NCBI RefSeq assembly: GCF_013283665.1
Contig: NZ_JABEKU010000001.1
Coordinates: forward strand, 2,108,001 to 2,172,000
Direction of reading: 5' to 3'
From: Ensifer sesbaniae
GTDB lineage: Bacteria > Pseudomonadota > Alphaproteobacteria > Rhizobiales > Rhizobiaceae
DNA: 64,000 nt
Shown: in pieces, positions 47,596 to 59,519 of the stretch
Layout: every line of letters starts with the position of its first letter
Numbering within the stretch: position 1 is the first letter of the stretch
Notes under the pieces: generated by a model
What the model saw: only the letters and a program-made list of their open reading frames with translations
Told to the model about the DNA's origin: nothing
Database searches by the model: none
Program-made: the position numbers and the translations under genes

Positions 47596-48414
47596 TCATT
47601 GATCGTGGCGCACGATCGATCGAGCCCGCTTGCCGCGGAAATAGGACTGCACCCAGGGATCATCGCAGGCCAGCATGTCTTCGACGGTCCCCTCGACCAG
47701 AACCCGCTTCTTGCCGAGAACCGCAATGCGGTCACAGACGGAAAAGAGGCTGTCGAGGTCGTGAGTCACCATATACACGGTCAATCCCAGCGTGTCGCGC
47801 AGCTTGGCGATCAACTCGTCGAACTCCGCAGCCCCGATCGGGTCGAGGCCCGAGGTCGGCTCGTCAAGGAAAACCAGGTCGGGATCGAGCGCCAGTGCCC
47901 GGGCAAGGGCGGCGCGTTTGATCATGCCGCCCGAAAGCTCGGAGGGGTATTTTTCTGCCGCTTCCGGCGCCAGGCCCACGAGCTCGATCTTCACCCGCGC
48001 CAGTTCGTCCATCAGCCTTTGCGGCAGGTCGAGATATTCCCGCATCGGCACCTGGATGTTCTCGCGCACCGTCAGCGCCGAAAAGAGCGCGCCATGCTGG
48101 AAGAGAACGCCGAGGCGCATGTCGAGCGCTATGCGCTCGGCTTCGGTGATCTTGTCGTAATCCGCGCCCAGGATCTCGATCTTGCCTGCTCGTTTCGCCA
48201 GCAGCCTCAGCACGGTGCGCATCAGCACCGACTTGCCCGTGCCGGAAGCACCGACGAAACCGAGGATCTCGCCGCGGTAGATTTCGAGGTTCAGCTTGTC
48301 GAGCACGATGTTCGAACCGAATCCCACCGTCAGGTCACGGACGGAAAGCACGGACTCGCGACCGTTCGCCTCCGTTGCCTGATCTTCCTCATGTCGCTTC
48401 TCGATTGCGCTCAC
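47596..48414 (-). CDS. mlaF: ABC transporter ATPase of the Mla-like system
   Basis: 272 residues. Walker A GASGTGKSV, signature LSGGMIKRAALARA and Walker B LVFLDEPTSGLDPI are all intact. The LSGGM signature is the MlaF/Ttg2A form. GTG start at 48414 follows GAGGAACAGC. It sits 13 bases after mlaE, so the two are co-translated, and 179 bases before mlaD. Confidence 0.94.
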   Translation of the reverse strand: MSAIEKRHEEDQATEANGRESVLSVRDLTVGFGSNIVLDKLNLEIYRGEILGFVGASGTGKSVLMRTVLRLLAKRAGKIEILGADYDKITEAERIALDMRLGVLFQHGALFSALTVRENIQVPMREYLDLPQRLMDELARVKIELVGLAPEAAEKYPSELSGGMIKRAALARALALDPDLVFLDEPTSGLDPIGAAEFDELIAKLRDTLGLTVYMVTHDLDSLFSVCDRIAVLGKKRVLVEGTVEDMLACDDPWVQSYFRGKRARSIVRHDQ

Positions 48415-48427
48415 GCTGTTCCTCGCC

Positions 48428-49576
48428 TCAGAAATCGATTGCCGCGTAGAACATGGCGAAGAGCCCGTCGATCAGAATCACGACGAAGATCGATTTGACC
48501 ACCGAAGAGGTCACGTGACGTCCGAGCGATTCGGCACTGCCGCCGACCTTCAGCCCCTCGACCGCAGCCACCACGCCGATGATCAGCGCCATGAACGGTG
48601 CCTTGATCATGCCGGCGGCGACAGATGAAAAGTCGATCGCCTCCTGCAGGCGCGCAAGGAAGGTCGGGATCGTGATCCCCGAGTAGCCCCAGGCGACGAG
48701 CGCGGCGCCGATCAAGGCGGCGAAATTCGCGATGATCGTCAGCAGCGGCAGCGCCACGGTCAGCGCGACGAGGCGCGGAAAGACGAGAACGCCGATCGGG
48801 CTCAGTCCCATCACCTTCAGCGCGTCCACTTCCTCGCGCATCTTCATCGAGCCGATTTCCGCGGTGATGGCGCTGCCGGAGCGACCGGCGATCATGATCG
48901 CCGTCAGGAGTACACCGATCTCGCGCAATTGCAGGATACCGACGAGATCGACAACGAAGACTTCCGCGCCGAAGTAGCGGAGCTGGAACGCCCCCTGCTG
49001 CGCAATGATCGCACCGATCAGAAACGACATCAGCGTGATGATCGGCACCGCCATCACGCCCATCCGGTCGATCTGATGAACGATCGCCGCCGGCGAGACG
49101 CCGCTGTGTCGCCCAAGCTTGAGCTGGGCGCCACGCACCGCGGAACCGAGGATGTACATCGCCGCGACGACGTCGTCCCAGGTCGCAACCATCACCTCAC
49201 CGACCGGAGCGAAAATGCGTTGGAACAACGGCAGCCGCTCGCTGCCTTTCTCGGGCGCGCGCAATTCCGCCGGCAAGGCATCGATCAGCTCGACATAGCG
49301 TTGTCCGCCGTCGGCGAAATGGATGTCATCCCGGGACGGACCAGCGATACGGGTCATGAACCGCCGGATGATCCACGCACCGGCCGTGTCCATTGCCGTC
49401 ACGCCGGAGAGATCGAACTGCGCGGCCCCATCGCCTTTGCTTGCAAGACCGTCGAGCTTCGCTGCCATCGCCTCGGCGGTTTCATGCCGCCAGGCGCCGG
49501 TGAAGACATAGCTTCGCCCGCCGGCACTTTCGGCCAGCGCAACGTCGGCGGTAAGCTTGCGGGCGGATGGCGACAC
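48428..49576 (-). CDS. mlaE: MlaE-type permease with an N-terminal STAS domain
   Basis: 382 residues. Residues about 15-110 form a STAS-like domain (QFDLSGVTAMDTAGAW), fused to the MlaE permease (residues about 140-382: DRMGVMAVPIITLMSFLIGA, GVLLTAIMIAGRSGSAITAE, then the EEVDALKVMGLSPIGVLVFP coupling helix). In E. coli STAS is the separate MlaB, so this is a natural B-E fusion. It is the first gene of the operon. Start is GTG at 49576 with a weak ribosome site. Confidence 0.92.
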   Translation of the reverse strand: MSPSARKLTADVALAESAGGRSYVFTGAWRHETAEAMAAKLDGLASKGDGAAQFDLSGVTAMDTAGAWIIRRFMTRIAGPSRDDIHFADGGQRYVELIDALPAELRAPEKGSERLPLFQRIFAPVGEVMVATWDDVVAAMYILGSAVRGAQLKLGRHSGVSPAAIVHQIDRMGVMAVPIITLMSFLIGAIIAQQGAFQLRYFGAEVFVVDLVGILQLREIGVLLTAIMIAGRSGSAITAEIGSMKMREEVDALKVMGLSPIGVLVFPRLVALTVALPLLTIIANFAALIGAALVAWGYSGITIPTFLARLQEAIDFSSVAAGMIKAPFMALIIGVVAAVEGLKVGGSAESLGRHVTSSVVKSIFVVILIDGLFAMFYAAIDF

Positions 49577-49813
49577 GTGGCTTCGGGTTTCCTGATTTGC
49601 GACTGCATAATTCCTTAAACCGGAATCGATTTGAGGACAAAATTATGCAGCAGACCTAAAGTGTTACAGCGACCTTTCGTGTCCGACAGGCGCGCGGCGC
49701 TGTAAAGATTCGTAAATCCTTACACCGTCATAACGGCTCGCACCGTAGCTGTCACCCGCACGTTCGGTTGGCGGCGATGTCGGACCCTCAGATTGCGCGC
49801 CGGAGACGCTTTC

Positions 49814-50797
49814 ATGTCACTTTCCCTCGATGCCGTGGTGGAACATTTCCCGATTGCAGGCACCTTCACGATCTCGCGCGGCTCCAAGACGACGGCAAGC
49901 GTCGTTACCTGCCGAATCAGCGACGGCGCCCACACCGGTTCCGGCGAGTGCGTGCCCTACGGCCGCTACGGCGAAACGATCGATTCGGTTCTCGCCGAGA
50001 TTGCCGACATTCGCCCGCGCATCGAGGCCGGTCTGACGCGCGCCGAACTCCAGCGCGAAATGAAGCCGGGCGCGGCTCGCAACGCCGTCGATTGTGCGCT
50101 CTGGGATCTGGAATCGAAACAGAAAAATACGCCCGTACATATGCTTGCGGCACTTTCTTCACCTCAGGCACTGACGACCGCCTACACGCTGTCGCTCGCC
50201 GAGCCGGATGCCATGCGCGAACAGGCGGCGAAATACGCCCATCGTGCGCTCCTCAAGATCAAGGTCGGTACATCGGATGATGCCGGGCGCATCCGCGCTG
50301 TCCGGGCCGGCGCGCCCGAGAGCCGCATCATCCTCGATGCCAATGAAGGCTGGACACCCGACACGCTCGCCTACCACTTCGCGATCTGCGCCGAGGAACG
50401 CATCGACCTGATCGAGCAGCCGCTGCCGGCCGGGCGCGACGAGGCGCTGGCAACGATCGCCCGCCCCGTCCCCATTTGCGCGGATGAAAGCGTGCACGCG
50501 ACCGAGGACCTCGCCGCGCTCGTCGGCCGCTATGACGCGGTCAACATCAAGCTCGACAAGACCGGCGGCCTCACCGAGGCGCTGCGCATGCGCGATCAGG
50601 CCGCAGCCCTCGGCCTCAAGGTCATGGTCGGCTGCATGGTCGGCAGTTCGCTGGCGATGGCGCCGGCGATCCTCGTCGCTCAGGGCGCTGACTTCGTCGA
50701 CCTCGACGGGCCGCTGCTGCTCGCCGAAGATCGCACACCCGGCCTGCGCTACGAGGCTTCGCTCGTCTTCCCCCCGGAGCCACGTCTCTGGGGCTGA
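49814..50797 (+). CDS. Dipeptide epimerase (L-Ala-D/L-Glu epimerase type)
   Basis: 327 residues of the enolase superfamily, MR-like. Catalytic pieces visible are the KxK motif in ALLKIKVGTSDD, metal ligands in RIILDANEG, DLIEQPL and ICADESVHA, and the second lysine in NIKLDKTGG. The C-terminal DLDGPLLL matches the DxD-containing loop typical of dipeptide epimerases. It probably helps recycle murein peptides by inverting the Glu of Ala-Glu. GGAG precedes the ATG. Its end overlaps the convergent MFS gene by 49 bases. Confidence 0.87.
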   Translation: MSLSLDAVVEHFPIAGTFTISRGSKTTASVVTCRISDGAHTGSGECVPYGRYGETIDSVLAEIADIRPRIEAGLTRAELQREMKPGAARNAVDCALWDLESKQKNTPVHMLAALSSPQALTTAYTLSLAEPDAMREQAAKYAHRALLKIKVGTSDDAGRIRAVRAGAPESRIILDANEGWTPDTLAYHFAICAEERIDLIEQPLPAGRDEALATIARPVPICADESVHATEDLAALVGRYDAVNIKLDKTGGLTEALRMRDQAAALGLKVMVGCMVGSSLAMAPAILVAQGADFVDLDGPLLLAEDRTPGLRYEASLVFPPEPRLWG

Positions 50798-51969
50798 AGA
50801 TACCAGGCGGCAACCGCGAAGCAGCAACCGGCAAAAGCGACGACCGACATCGAATAGAAACCGCTTACCCCGTACCAGGCGTAGAAATAGCCGGACAGGA
50901 ACGTGAAAATCGCGGTGAAGATGCCGGTGTAGAAGAAATAGAGCCCCTGGGCGGACGCTTCCTGGGATTCCACCACTCGCTCGACGAGCTTGTGCTGCAT
51001 GCCGGTGTGCATGATCGCGTAGGTGAAGGCGTGGAAGCACTGAAGGACGAAATAGCCGCCGAAGCCGAGATTCATCGGGAAGATGATCCAGCGCACCACC
51101 GCAAGCGAACAGCCAGACAGGATCATCACCCACACGCTGAAGCGGCGGCTGATCGCCTTGGCGAAGATGAACATCGTGACTTCGGCCGCCACGCCCGCGC
51201 TCCAGAGCAGGCCGATCTCGGTGCCGCTGTAGCCGATCTGCTGCCAATAGATCGCCGAGAAGGCGAACAGCATCGCGTGGCTGGCGTTTACCAGCGTCAC
51301 CCCGATCAGGAGCAGTTGCAGGTCGAGCTGCTTGAGCGACTTCGGCGGCGGCTCGGTGAGCGCGGTGATCGGCGACGGCCGGCGCGGCTTGCCGACGCGC
51401 GGCGCCGCATAGGCCATGGCGATCGTCAGGCCGAAGCCGATCGCCATGGCCGGCAGCACCATGTCGCTGCCGAAAATGCCAACCATCCAGCCGCCGAGCA
51501 TCGTCGCACCGATGAAGGCGACCGAGCCCCAGAGCCGCATATGGGCGTAGTCGAAGCCCCAGCGCCGGACGCCGGAGAGCGCAATCGCCTCGACGATCGG
51601 CACATAGGGCGAATAGACCGCCGATTGCAGCGTGTAGATGACCAGCACCGGCCAGAAGTCGCGGAAATAGAACAGCACCAGTGCAGTCGCGAGCGACAGG
51701 AAGCCGGACCAGATCAGCACGATCGTCCGCTCGCCGAGGCGGTCGGCGATGACGCCCGCGATCGGTGCCGTGATGACGCGCACGAACATCGGCAACGCCA
51801 GAACGACGCCGATCTCGAAGTCGGTCATCGACAGCGTGCTCAGCCACATCGGAAAATACGGCATGGCGAAGCCGTTGACGATCAGCGGCGCGCAGAAGAG
51901 CAAGGCGATGCGAAGCGCGAAATGGCGCGGCGGAGGGCCCACGGATGCGGGCGCTGGGGTGGGAATCAT
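50749..51969 (-). CDS. MFS transporter (3-phenylpropionate-like, 12 helices)
   Basis: 406 residues. Twelve predicted helices; the first half carries an MFS motif A-like loop (VIADRLGERTIVLI). The C-terminal half has EASAQGLYFFYTGIF, close to the phenylpropionic-acid-transporter type of the major facilitator family. The substrate is unknown. It converges with and overlaps the epimerase gene, so they are not an operon. A shared murein-related role is only a possibility. Confidence 0.88.
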   Translation of the reverse strand: MIPTPAPASVGPPPRHFALRIALLFCAPLIVNGFAMPYFPMWLSTLSMTDFEIGVVLALPMFVRVITAPIAGVIADRLGERTIVLIWSGFLSLATALVLFYFRDFWPVLVIYTLQSAVYSPYVPIVEAIALSGVRRWGFDYAHMRLWGSVAFIGATMLGGWMVGIFGSDMVLPAMAIGFGLTIAMAYAAPRVGKPRRPSPITALTEPPPKSLKQLDLQLLLIGVTLVNASHAMLFAFSAIYWQQIGYSGTEIGLLWSAGVAAEVTMFIFAKAISRRFSVWVMILSGCSLAVVRWIIFPMNLGFGGYFVLQCFHAFTYAIMHTGMQHKLVERVVESQEASAQGLYFFYTGIFTAIFTFLSGYFYAWYGVSGFYSMSVVAFAGCCFAVAAWYLQPQRRGSGGKTSEAS

Positions 51970-52066
51970 CGGCTGACCTGATGGCTGTACCCGATCTCTA
52001 GCACAGCCCCGGCAGGCCTCGCCATAACCTAGTTTTCGCGACAGGAGCCGGACTGTCGCACTCCGG

Positions 52067-52903
52067 TCAGGCGGCGCGCTGGGTCAGCAATTGGGCAAGC
52101 AGCTTGTCGGCTTCACCGGAGGCTTCGCTTTCAACGGCGCCGCCACGCGTCTGGTGCCAGGTGATGAGTTCCATCGTCCCGTCATGATGCTCGGCAATCG
52201 CCGTGCAGCTTTCCACCCAGTCGCCGGTATTGATGTAGCGGATGTCGCCGATGTCCTCGATGACCGCGTGGTGGATGTGCCCGCAGATCACGCCCTGCGC
52301 GTCGTGGCGGCGCGCCTCCTCGGCAACTACCTTCTGGAACTCGCCGATGAAGTTGACGGCGTGCTTCACCTGAAGCTTGGCCCAGGAGGAGAATGACCAA
52401 TAGGGCATGCCGAGGCGACGGCGGATTGCCGCCAGGCCGATGTTGATGGCGATCGCCGTGTCGTAGGCCCAGTCGCCGAGATAGGCGAGCATGCGGGCAT
52501 TGCGCACCACGACATCGAACTCGTCGCCGTGGAGCACCAGATAGTTCCGGCCGTCGGCGCCCTCGTGAAGGTAGCGCTGCGCCACCTCGATGCCGCCGAA
52601 ATGCACGCCCGGAAAATCACGCAGGAACTCGTCGTGATTGCCGGGGACATAGACGATGCGGGCGCCTTTGCGCGCCTTTCGCAGCAGCTTCTGCACAACG
52701 TCGTTGCAGTTCTGCGGCCAGTACCAGCTGCGCTTCAGCCGCCAGCCATCGACGATGTCGCCGACGAGCACGATCGTCTCCGCTTCATGATGCCGCAGGA
52801 AATCGAGCAGGAAGTCCGTCTTGGCGGCCTTCGACCCGAGATGGACGTCGGAGATGAACAACGTCCTGAGCCTTCGTACGGAGTTGTCTTGCTGCGCCGT
52901 CAT
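52067..52903 (-). CDS. Metallophosphoesterase, UDP-2,3-diacylglucosamine diphosphatase-like
   Basis: 278 residues with all metal-site motifs of the calcineurin-like fold: FISDVHLGS, VGDIVDGW, VPGNHDEF, CGHIHHA and NTGDWVESC. The LpxH-like layout suggests a role in lipid A or membrane lipid metabolism, but rhizobia also carry LpxI-type enzymes, so the substrate is not sure. ATG at 52903. It stands alone between the MFS gene and dme. Confidence 0.87.
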   Translation of the reverse strand: MTAQQDNSVRRLRTLFISDVHLGSKAAKTDFLLDFLRHHEAETIVLVGDIVDGWRLKRSWYWPQNCNDVVQKLLRKARKGARIVYVPGNHDEFLRDFPGVHFGGIEVAQRYLHEGADGRNYLVLHGDEFDVVVRNARMLAYLGDWAYDTAIAINIGLAAIRRRLGMPYWSFSSWAKLQVKHAVNFIGEFQKVVAEEARRHDAQGVICGHIHHAVIEDIGDIRYINTGDWVESCTAIAEHHDGTMELITWHQTRGGAVESEASGEADKLLAQLLTQRAA

Positions 52904-53076
52904 GCCAGCCTCGTCTTCAGTTACGCTTTCTGCCCCCGTGAAAACCAGACTCGTGTTTCAGGAAGATGACATGAGCGTCTTGCCGCCCATCTGACCGCCG
53001 AAATCGGCACGGCAAAACTGTACCTTGCTCCGAATTCATGCCAAAAGGCACGACCACGAATGAGGAATGTGAGAGC

Positions 53077-55389
53077 ATGAATACGGGCGATAAAACGAAA
53101 TCCCAAACCGGTCCGGCCAGCGGCGATATCGATCAGCAGGCGCTTTTCTTCCACCGTTACCCTCGCCCGGGAAAGCTCGAAATCCAACCCACCAAGCCGC
53201 TCGGCAACCAGCGCGACCTGGCGCTCGCCTATTCGCCCGGTGTCGCCGCCCCCTGCATCGCCATCCGCGACAACCCCGAAACGGCGGCGGATTTCACCGC
53301 CCGCGCCAACCTGGTCGCCGTCATCTCCAACGGCACCGCCGTGCTCGGCCTAGGCAATATCGGGCCGCTGGCTTCGAAGCCGGTCATGGAAGGCAAGGCG
53401 GTTCTCTTCAAGAAGTTTGCCGGTATCGACGTTTTCGACATCGAGATCGATGCCTCGAGCATCGACCGCATGGTCGATGTCATCTCGGCGCTCGAACCGA
53501 CCTTCGGCGGCATCAACCTCGAAGACATCAAGGCGCCCGAGTGCTTCGAGGTCGAGCGTCGCCTGCGAGAAAAGATGCAGATCCCGGTCTTCCATGACGA
53601 CCAGCACGGAACCGCCATCATCGTCGCAGCCGCCATCCTCAACGGCCTCGAACTCGCCGGCAAGGATATCGCCACGGCGAAGATCGTCACGTCGGGCGCC
53701 GGTGCCGCCGCACTCGCCTGTCTCAACCTGCTGGTGACGCTTGGCGCCAAGCGCGAGAACATCTGGGTGCACGACCTCGAAGGCCTCGTCTACAAGGGCC
53801 GCGAAGTGCTGATGGATGAGTGGAAGTCCGTCTACGCACAGGAGAGCGACAACCGTGTTCTCGCTGACAGCATCGGTGGCGCAGACGTGTTCCTCGGGCT
53901 TTCCGCCGCCGGCGTGCTGAAGCCGGAACTGCTGGTGCAGATGGCCGAGAAGCCGCTGATCATGGCGCTGGCCAACCCGACGCCGGAAATCATGCCGGAG
54001 GCTGCCCGTGCCGCCCGCCCGGATGCCATGATCTGCACCGGCCGCTCGGATTTCCCGAACCAGGTCAACAACGTTCTCTGCTTCCCGCACATCTTCCGCG
54101 GCGCGCTCGATTGCGGCGCGAGCACGATCAACGAAGAAATGAAGATGGCGGCAGTCCGCGCCATCGCCGGCCTTGCCCGCGAGGAACCGTCCGATGTCGC
54201 TGCCCGCGCCTATTCCGGCGAGACCCCGGTCTTCGGCCCGGATTACCTGATCCCCTCGCCCTTCGATCAGCGCCTCATCCTGCGCATCGCGCCCGCGGTC
54301 GCCAAGGCGGCCGAGGAAAGCCGCGTCGCCACCCGTCCGATCCAGGACTATGACGCCTATCTCGACAAGCTGAACCGCTTCGTCTTCCGCTCCGGCTTCA
54401 TCATGAAGCCGGTCTTCGCCGCGGCGAAGAATGCCCAGAAGAACCGCGTGATCTTTGCCGAAGGCGAAGACGAACGGGTGCTGCGCGCCGCCCAGGTCCT
54501 GCTCGAAGAAGGCACGGCCCGCCCGATCCTGATCGGCCGTCCGCAGATCATCGAGACGCGCCTGCGCCGTTACGGCCTGCGCATCCGTCCCGATGTCGAT
54601 TTTGAAGTGGTCAACCCCGAAGGCGATCCACGCTATCGCGACTATGTCGAGGACTATTTCTCGCTCGTCGGCCGCCTGGGCGTGATCCCGGAGGCTGCCC
54701 GTACGATCGTGCGCACCAACACGACCGTGATCGGCGCGCTTGCCGTCAAGCGCGGCGAAGCGGATGCGCTGATCTGCGGCGTCGAGGGCCGCTATTCCCG
54801 CCACATGCGTGACGTTTCGCAGATCATCGGCAAGCGCGAGGGCGTGCTCGACTTCTCCGCGCTCAGCCTGCTGATTTCGCAGCGCGGCGCCACTTTCTTC
54901 ACCGATACTTATGTGAGCTACTGCCCGAGCGCCGAGGAGATCGCCCAGACGACCGTCATGGCGGCACAGGAAATCCGCCGCTTCGGCATCACGCCGCGTG
55001 CAGCCCTCGTCTCGCATTCGAACTTCGGCTCGCGCGATTCGGAGAGCGCCACCAAGATGCGCAAGGCGCTCCAGCTCGTGCGGGAACTCGCGCCCGACCT
55101 CGAAGTCGACGGTGAAATGCACGGCGATGCAGCGATCTCGGAAGCGCTGCGCCAGCGTGTCATGCCGGACAGCAGCCTGCCGGGCGAAGCCAACCTGCTG
55201 GTCTTCCCCAATCTCGATGCCGCCAACATCACGCTCGGCGTCGTCAAGACCATGACCGACAGCCTGCATGTCGGCCCGATCCTGCTCGGCTCGGCGCTGC
55301 CCGCACACATCCTTTCGCCTTCGGTCACGTCGCGCGGTGTCGTCAACATGGCGGCGCTTGCGGTCGTCGAAGCCAGCCATCCGGGCTGA
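53077..55389 (+). CDS. dme: Malic enzyme with phosphotransacetylase-like C-terminal domain
   Basis: 770 residues. Residues about 1-430 form the malic enzyme ([59 protein letters not shown]). The rest is a phosphotransacetylase-type domain ([34 protein letters not shown]) that regulates the enzyme but has no known PTA activity. It decarboxylates malate to pyruvate. The length of 770 and the position before sinR match rhizobial NAD-dependent Dme rather than Tme. The ATG follows GAGGAATGTGAGAGC. Confidence 0.93.
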   Translation: MNTGDKTKSQTGPASGDIDQQALFFHRYPRPGKLEIQPTKPLGNQRDLALAYSPGVAAPCIAIRDNPETAADFTARANLVAVISNGTAVLGLGNIGPLASKPVMEGKAVLFKKFAGIDVFDIEIDASSIDRMVDVISALEPTFGGINLEDIKAPECFEVERRLREKMQIPVFHDDQHGTAIIVAAAILNGLELAGKDIATAKIVTSGAGAAALACLNLLVTLGAKRENIWVHDLEGLVYKGREVLMDEWKSVYAQESDNRVLADSIGGADVFLGLSAAGVLKPELLVQMAEKPLIMALANPTPEIMPEAARAARPDAMICTGRSDFPNQVNNVLCFPHIFRGALDCGASTINEEMKMAAVRAIAGLAREEPSDVAARAYSGETPVFGPDYLIPSPFDQRLILRIAPAVAKAAEESRVATRPIQDYDAYLDKLNRFVFRSGFIMKPVFAAAKNAQKNRVIFAEGEDERVLRAAQVLLEEGTARPILIGRPQIIETRLRRYGLRIRPDVDFEVVNPEGDPRYRDYVEDYFSLVGRLGVIPEAARTIVRTNTTVIGALAVKRGEADALICGVEGRYSRHMRDVSQIIGKREGVLDFSALSLLISQRGATFFTDTYVSYCPSAEEIAQTTVMAAQEIRRFGITPRAALVSHSNFGSRDSESATKMRKALQLVRELAPDLEVDGEMHGDAAISEALRQRVMPDSSLPGEANLLVFPNLDAANITLGVVKTMTDSLHVGPILLGSALPAHILSPSVTSRGVVNMAALAVVEASHPG

Positions 55390-55581
55390 TATGAAGCCGC
55401 GGAGATCGCCATCGATCTTCGCGGATACCGGGCGCCAGACCGGCGCCCCCAATGCCATATCCAGGCGTCGCGCAATCGTCGCGCGCGGCGCTCCAAGTCC
55501 CGGGGATTGCAGCGGAATCACCATTCGCGTTCTGCGCGCGTACGCCTGCCGCCATCAGCAGCAACCGAAAATTGCAGAGCT

Positions 55582-55592
55582 GGTATTATACC
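55582..55592. promoter_or_regulatory. Small palindrome upstream of sinR
   Basis: GGTATTATACC, symmetric around a central T, about 80 bp before the sinR ATG. It could be part of a -10 region or an operator. Confidence 0.3.
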
Positions 55593-55671
55593 CCAAACGG
55601 GTAAGTTTGCGCTGGACAAAAGGTGAACCCCTAACCATGCTGCAACCTCGGACGAGATTCGGTGTTGTGGC

Positions 55672-56406
55672 ATGACTGAGCAACAGGCTGTCCTCGACAT
55701 GCTGGAAATCCTGGAATGCGGGGGCTGTGTCGAGCCCGCTCATTTCTTTACGCTGATGCGCCGGACCTTCCGCATCGCTCATCTTCTGTACCTTGAAGCC
55801 GAGCCCTACGCCGACGAGCTCAAGATCTGCCGCCTGCATCACACCTTCGGCGCCTATGCGGCCGAAATCTACCGGTCGCGCAACCTTCACAGAATCGATC
55901 CCATCCTGAAGCTCGCACTTGGCGGCGTCCGCCCGGTGGAGTGGACGATGGCGCGGCATCGCTTTCCGGATTGCGAGCCCCTGTTTGAGGCGGCGCAGGA
56001 GATCGGCCTTTCGACCGAAGGCGTCGCCTTGCCGCTGCCTTCGCCTGCCGGCCGCATGGCACTGCTTGCCCTCAACGTCAACATGTCGGCCGACGAATGG
56101 ACGGCCTATCGGCGCCAGCATCTGCGCGATTTCCAGCTCGCGGCCAACCTCTTCCATGCCGCAATGCTCGAGCACGCGGCAATGCCCGGAGCGTTTTCGG
56201 CGCGCGAGCGCCTCACCGGCCGCGAAACCGAGGTTCTGACCTGGGCCGCCGCCGGCAAGAGCTATTGGGAAATCGCCACGATTCTCGGCATTTCCGAACG
56301 CACCGTGCGCTTCTTCATGACCAATGCGCGACGCAAGCTGAATGTCGTCTCCAATACGCAGGCCGTTGCCCAGGCTGTGCGCCATGCGCTGATCCCCACT
56401 GTTTGA
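55672..56406 (+). CDS. sinR: LuxR-family quorum-sensing regulator SinR
   Basis: 244 residues. The N-terminal autoinducer-binding part spans about 20-160. The C-terminal LuxR helix-turn-helix spans about 175-240 (LTGRETEVLTWAAAGKSY and the NARRKLNVVSNTQAV recognition region). It activates sinI when it binds long-chain acyl-homoserine lactones. It lies between dme and the acyl-HSL synthase gene, the order known in Sinorhizobium. Identity rests on that order plus family motifs. Confidence 0.9.
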   Translation: MTEQQAVLDMLEILECGGCVEPAHFFTLMRRTFRIAHLLYLEAEPYADELKICRLHHTFGAYAAEIYRSRNLHRIDPILKLALGGVRPVEWTMARHRFPDCEPLFEAAQEIGLSTEGVALPLPSPAGRMALLALNVNMSADEWTAYRRQHLRDFQLAANLFHAAMLEHAAMPGAFSARERLTGRETEVLTWAAAGKSYWEIATILGISERTVRFFMTNARRKLNVVSNTQAVAQAVRHALIPTV

Positions 56407-56418
56407 CGCCGGCCGCGC

Positions 56419-56523
56419 CTACAGCGCCGCGCGTCTTATCAGACGCGCAAAGGTCGCTGTAGCACTTTGATTTGCTGCATGTCTTTGTCCTTAAATCGAG
56501 GTCGACTTAAGGAGACATGCAGT
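56419..56523. repeat. RIME1-type intergenic mosaic element (complete)
   Basis: About 105 bp with two palindromes. The first is CTACAGCG ... CGCTGTAG enclosing GCGCGTCT-TATC-AGACGCGC; the second is GCATGTCT and TCCTTAA ... TTAAGGA with GACATGC. This size and structure match the RIME1 element found repeatedly in Sinorhizobium. It sits between sinR and sinI, ahead of the sinI control region. A half copy occurs at 30746-30791. Confidence 0.88.
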
Positions 56524-56539
56524 AGGCTCTCTCCCAAAA

Positions 56540-56557
56540 CCCCTCGAAATCTAGTGG
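56540..56557 (+). promoter_or_regulatory. lux-type box (SinR/ExpR-like operator) before sinI
   Basis: CCCCTCGAAATCTAGTGG is an 18-bp imperfect palindrome of the CCCC...GTGG type. LuxR-family regulators bind this form in Sinorhizobium. It lies 97 bp before the sinI ATG. Confidence 0.65.
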
Positions 56558-56653
56558 ACAATATCACTGATTTAAACTGTCACTACCGACAGTTACGCGA
56601 CCGTCGCCAGCCTGACAGCATCCGCCCATCCCAAAACAAGGATGGAGAAAAAG

Positions 56654-57298
56654 ATGATCAGGATTCTGAACGGAAAGACCCGCGCACAGCACCCGCAGGC
56701 CGTCGACGAGATGTTCCGGCTGCGCAAGCGCGTCTTTCACGATTTCCTGAAATGGGATGTTCAGACCGACGGCGAGTGGGAGATCGACAACTACGACAAG
56801 GCGAACCCGCTCTACGTGCTGTCCTACGCCCCCGACACCGGTCGCCTGCGCGGCTCGCTCCGGCTGCTGCCGACGCTCGGCCCCAACATGCTGGACGATA
56901 CCTTCCCGATCCTGCTCGGCGACAACCCGGAAATCCGCAGCGCTTCGGTCTGGGAATCGAGTCGCTTCTGCATCGAGCCCGATATTTCGCAGGACCGCGC
57001 CTCGAACCAGGTCACCGTCGCGGCCGCCGAGTTGATGTGCGGCGTTGGCGAACTCGGCCTCGCCTCCGGCATCAGCCATATCGTCACGGTCACCGACGTG
57101 TTCCTGGAACGCATGTTCCGCCGCATGGGATGCCCGGGAGAGCGCATCGCCGAACCGCATCGCATCGGCTCGGTCTTCGCCGTTGCCGTCGCCTGGGAAG
57201 TGACCGAAAGCCTGCTTCAGCGCATGAAGGCTGTTGCCGCCATCGAAGGCACCGTTCTGGAACGCCCGATGTCGCTGGAAACCGCCCGCGCCGCCTGA
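56654..57298 (+). CDS. sinI: Acyl-homoserine-lactone synthase SinI
   Basis: 214 residues of the LuxI family. The invariant core is present: FRLRKRVFHDFLKWDV (Arg, Phe, Trp), EIDNYDKANPLYV, LRGSLRLLPTLGPNML and SSRFCIEPD. It joins an acyl chain from acyl-ACP to S-adenosylmethionine, and long chains (C12-C18) are known for Sinorhizobium SinI. I chose ATG at 56654 (MIRILNGK) because GGAG lies 6 bases before it; an ATG at 56642 lacks a site. Confidence 0.94.
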   Translation: MIRILNGKTRAQHPQAVDEMFRLRKRVFHDFLKWDVQTDGEWEIDNYDKANPLYVLSYAPDTGRLRGSLRLLPTLGPNMLDDTFPILLGDNPEIRSASVWESSRFCIEPDISQDRASNQVTVAAAELMCGVGELGLASGISHIVTVTDVFLERMFRRMGCPGERIAEPHRIGSVFAVAVAWEVTESLLQRMKAVAAIEGTVLERPMSLETARAA

Positions 57299-57452
57299 GC
57301 GCTTCGGCCGGCCGGACCCGTTAACGCAAACCGCCGCTTGTCGTTGCACGATCACCGACAAGCTCTATGATGGAGGTGAAAAAGGAATTGCCGCCGGCAG
57401 CCGCCCACACCAGAAGCTTGGCATCGTGCGGCAGCAGGAAGAGACTTCGCCC

Positions 57453-59475
<2,023 letters not shown>

Positions 59476-59519
59476 ACGGCGCCATAAGGGCACAGCCGCC
59501 AAGGAAAGACAAGTACTTG

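Noticed and set aside
56419-56523. Insertion sequence or miniature transposon between sinR and sinI
   Set aside because: No transposase or target-site duplication was seen. The structure fits the known RIME1 repeat instead.
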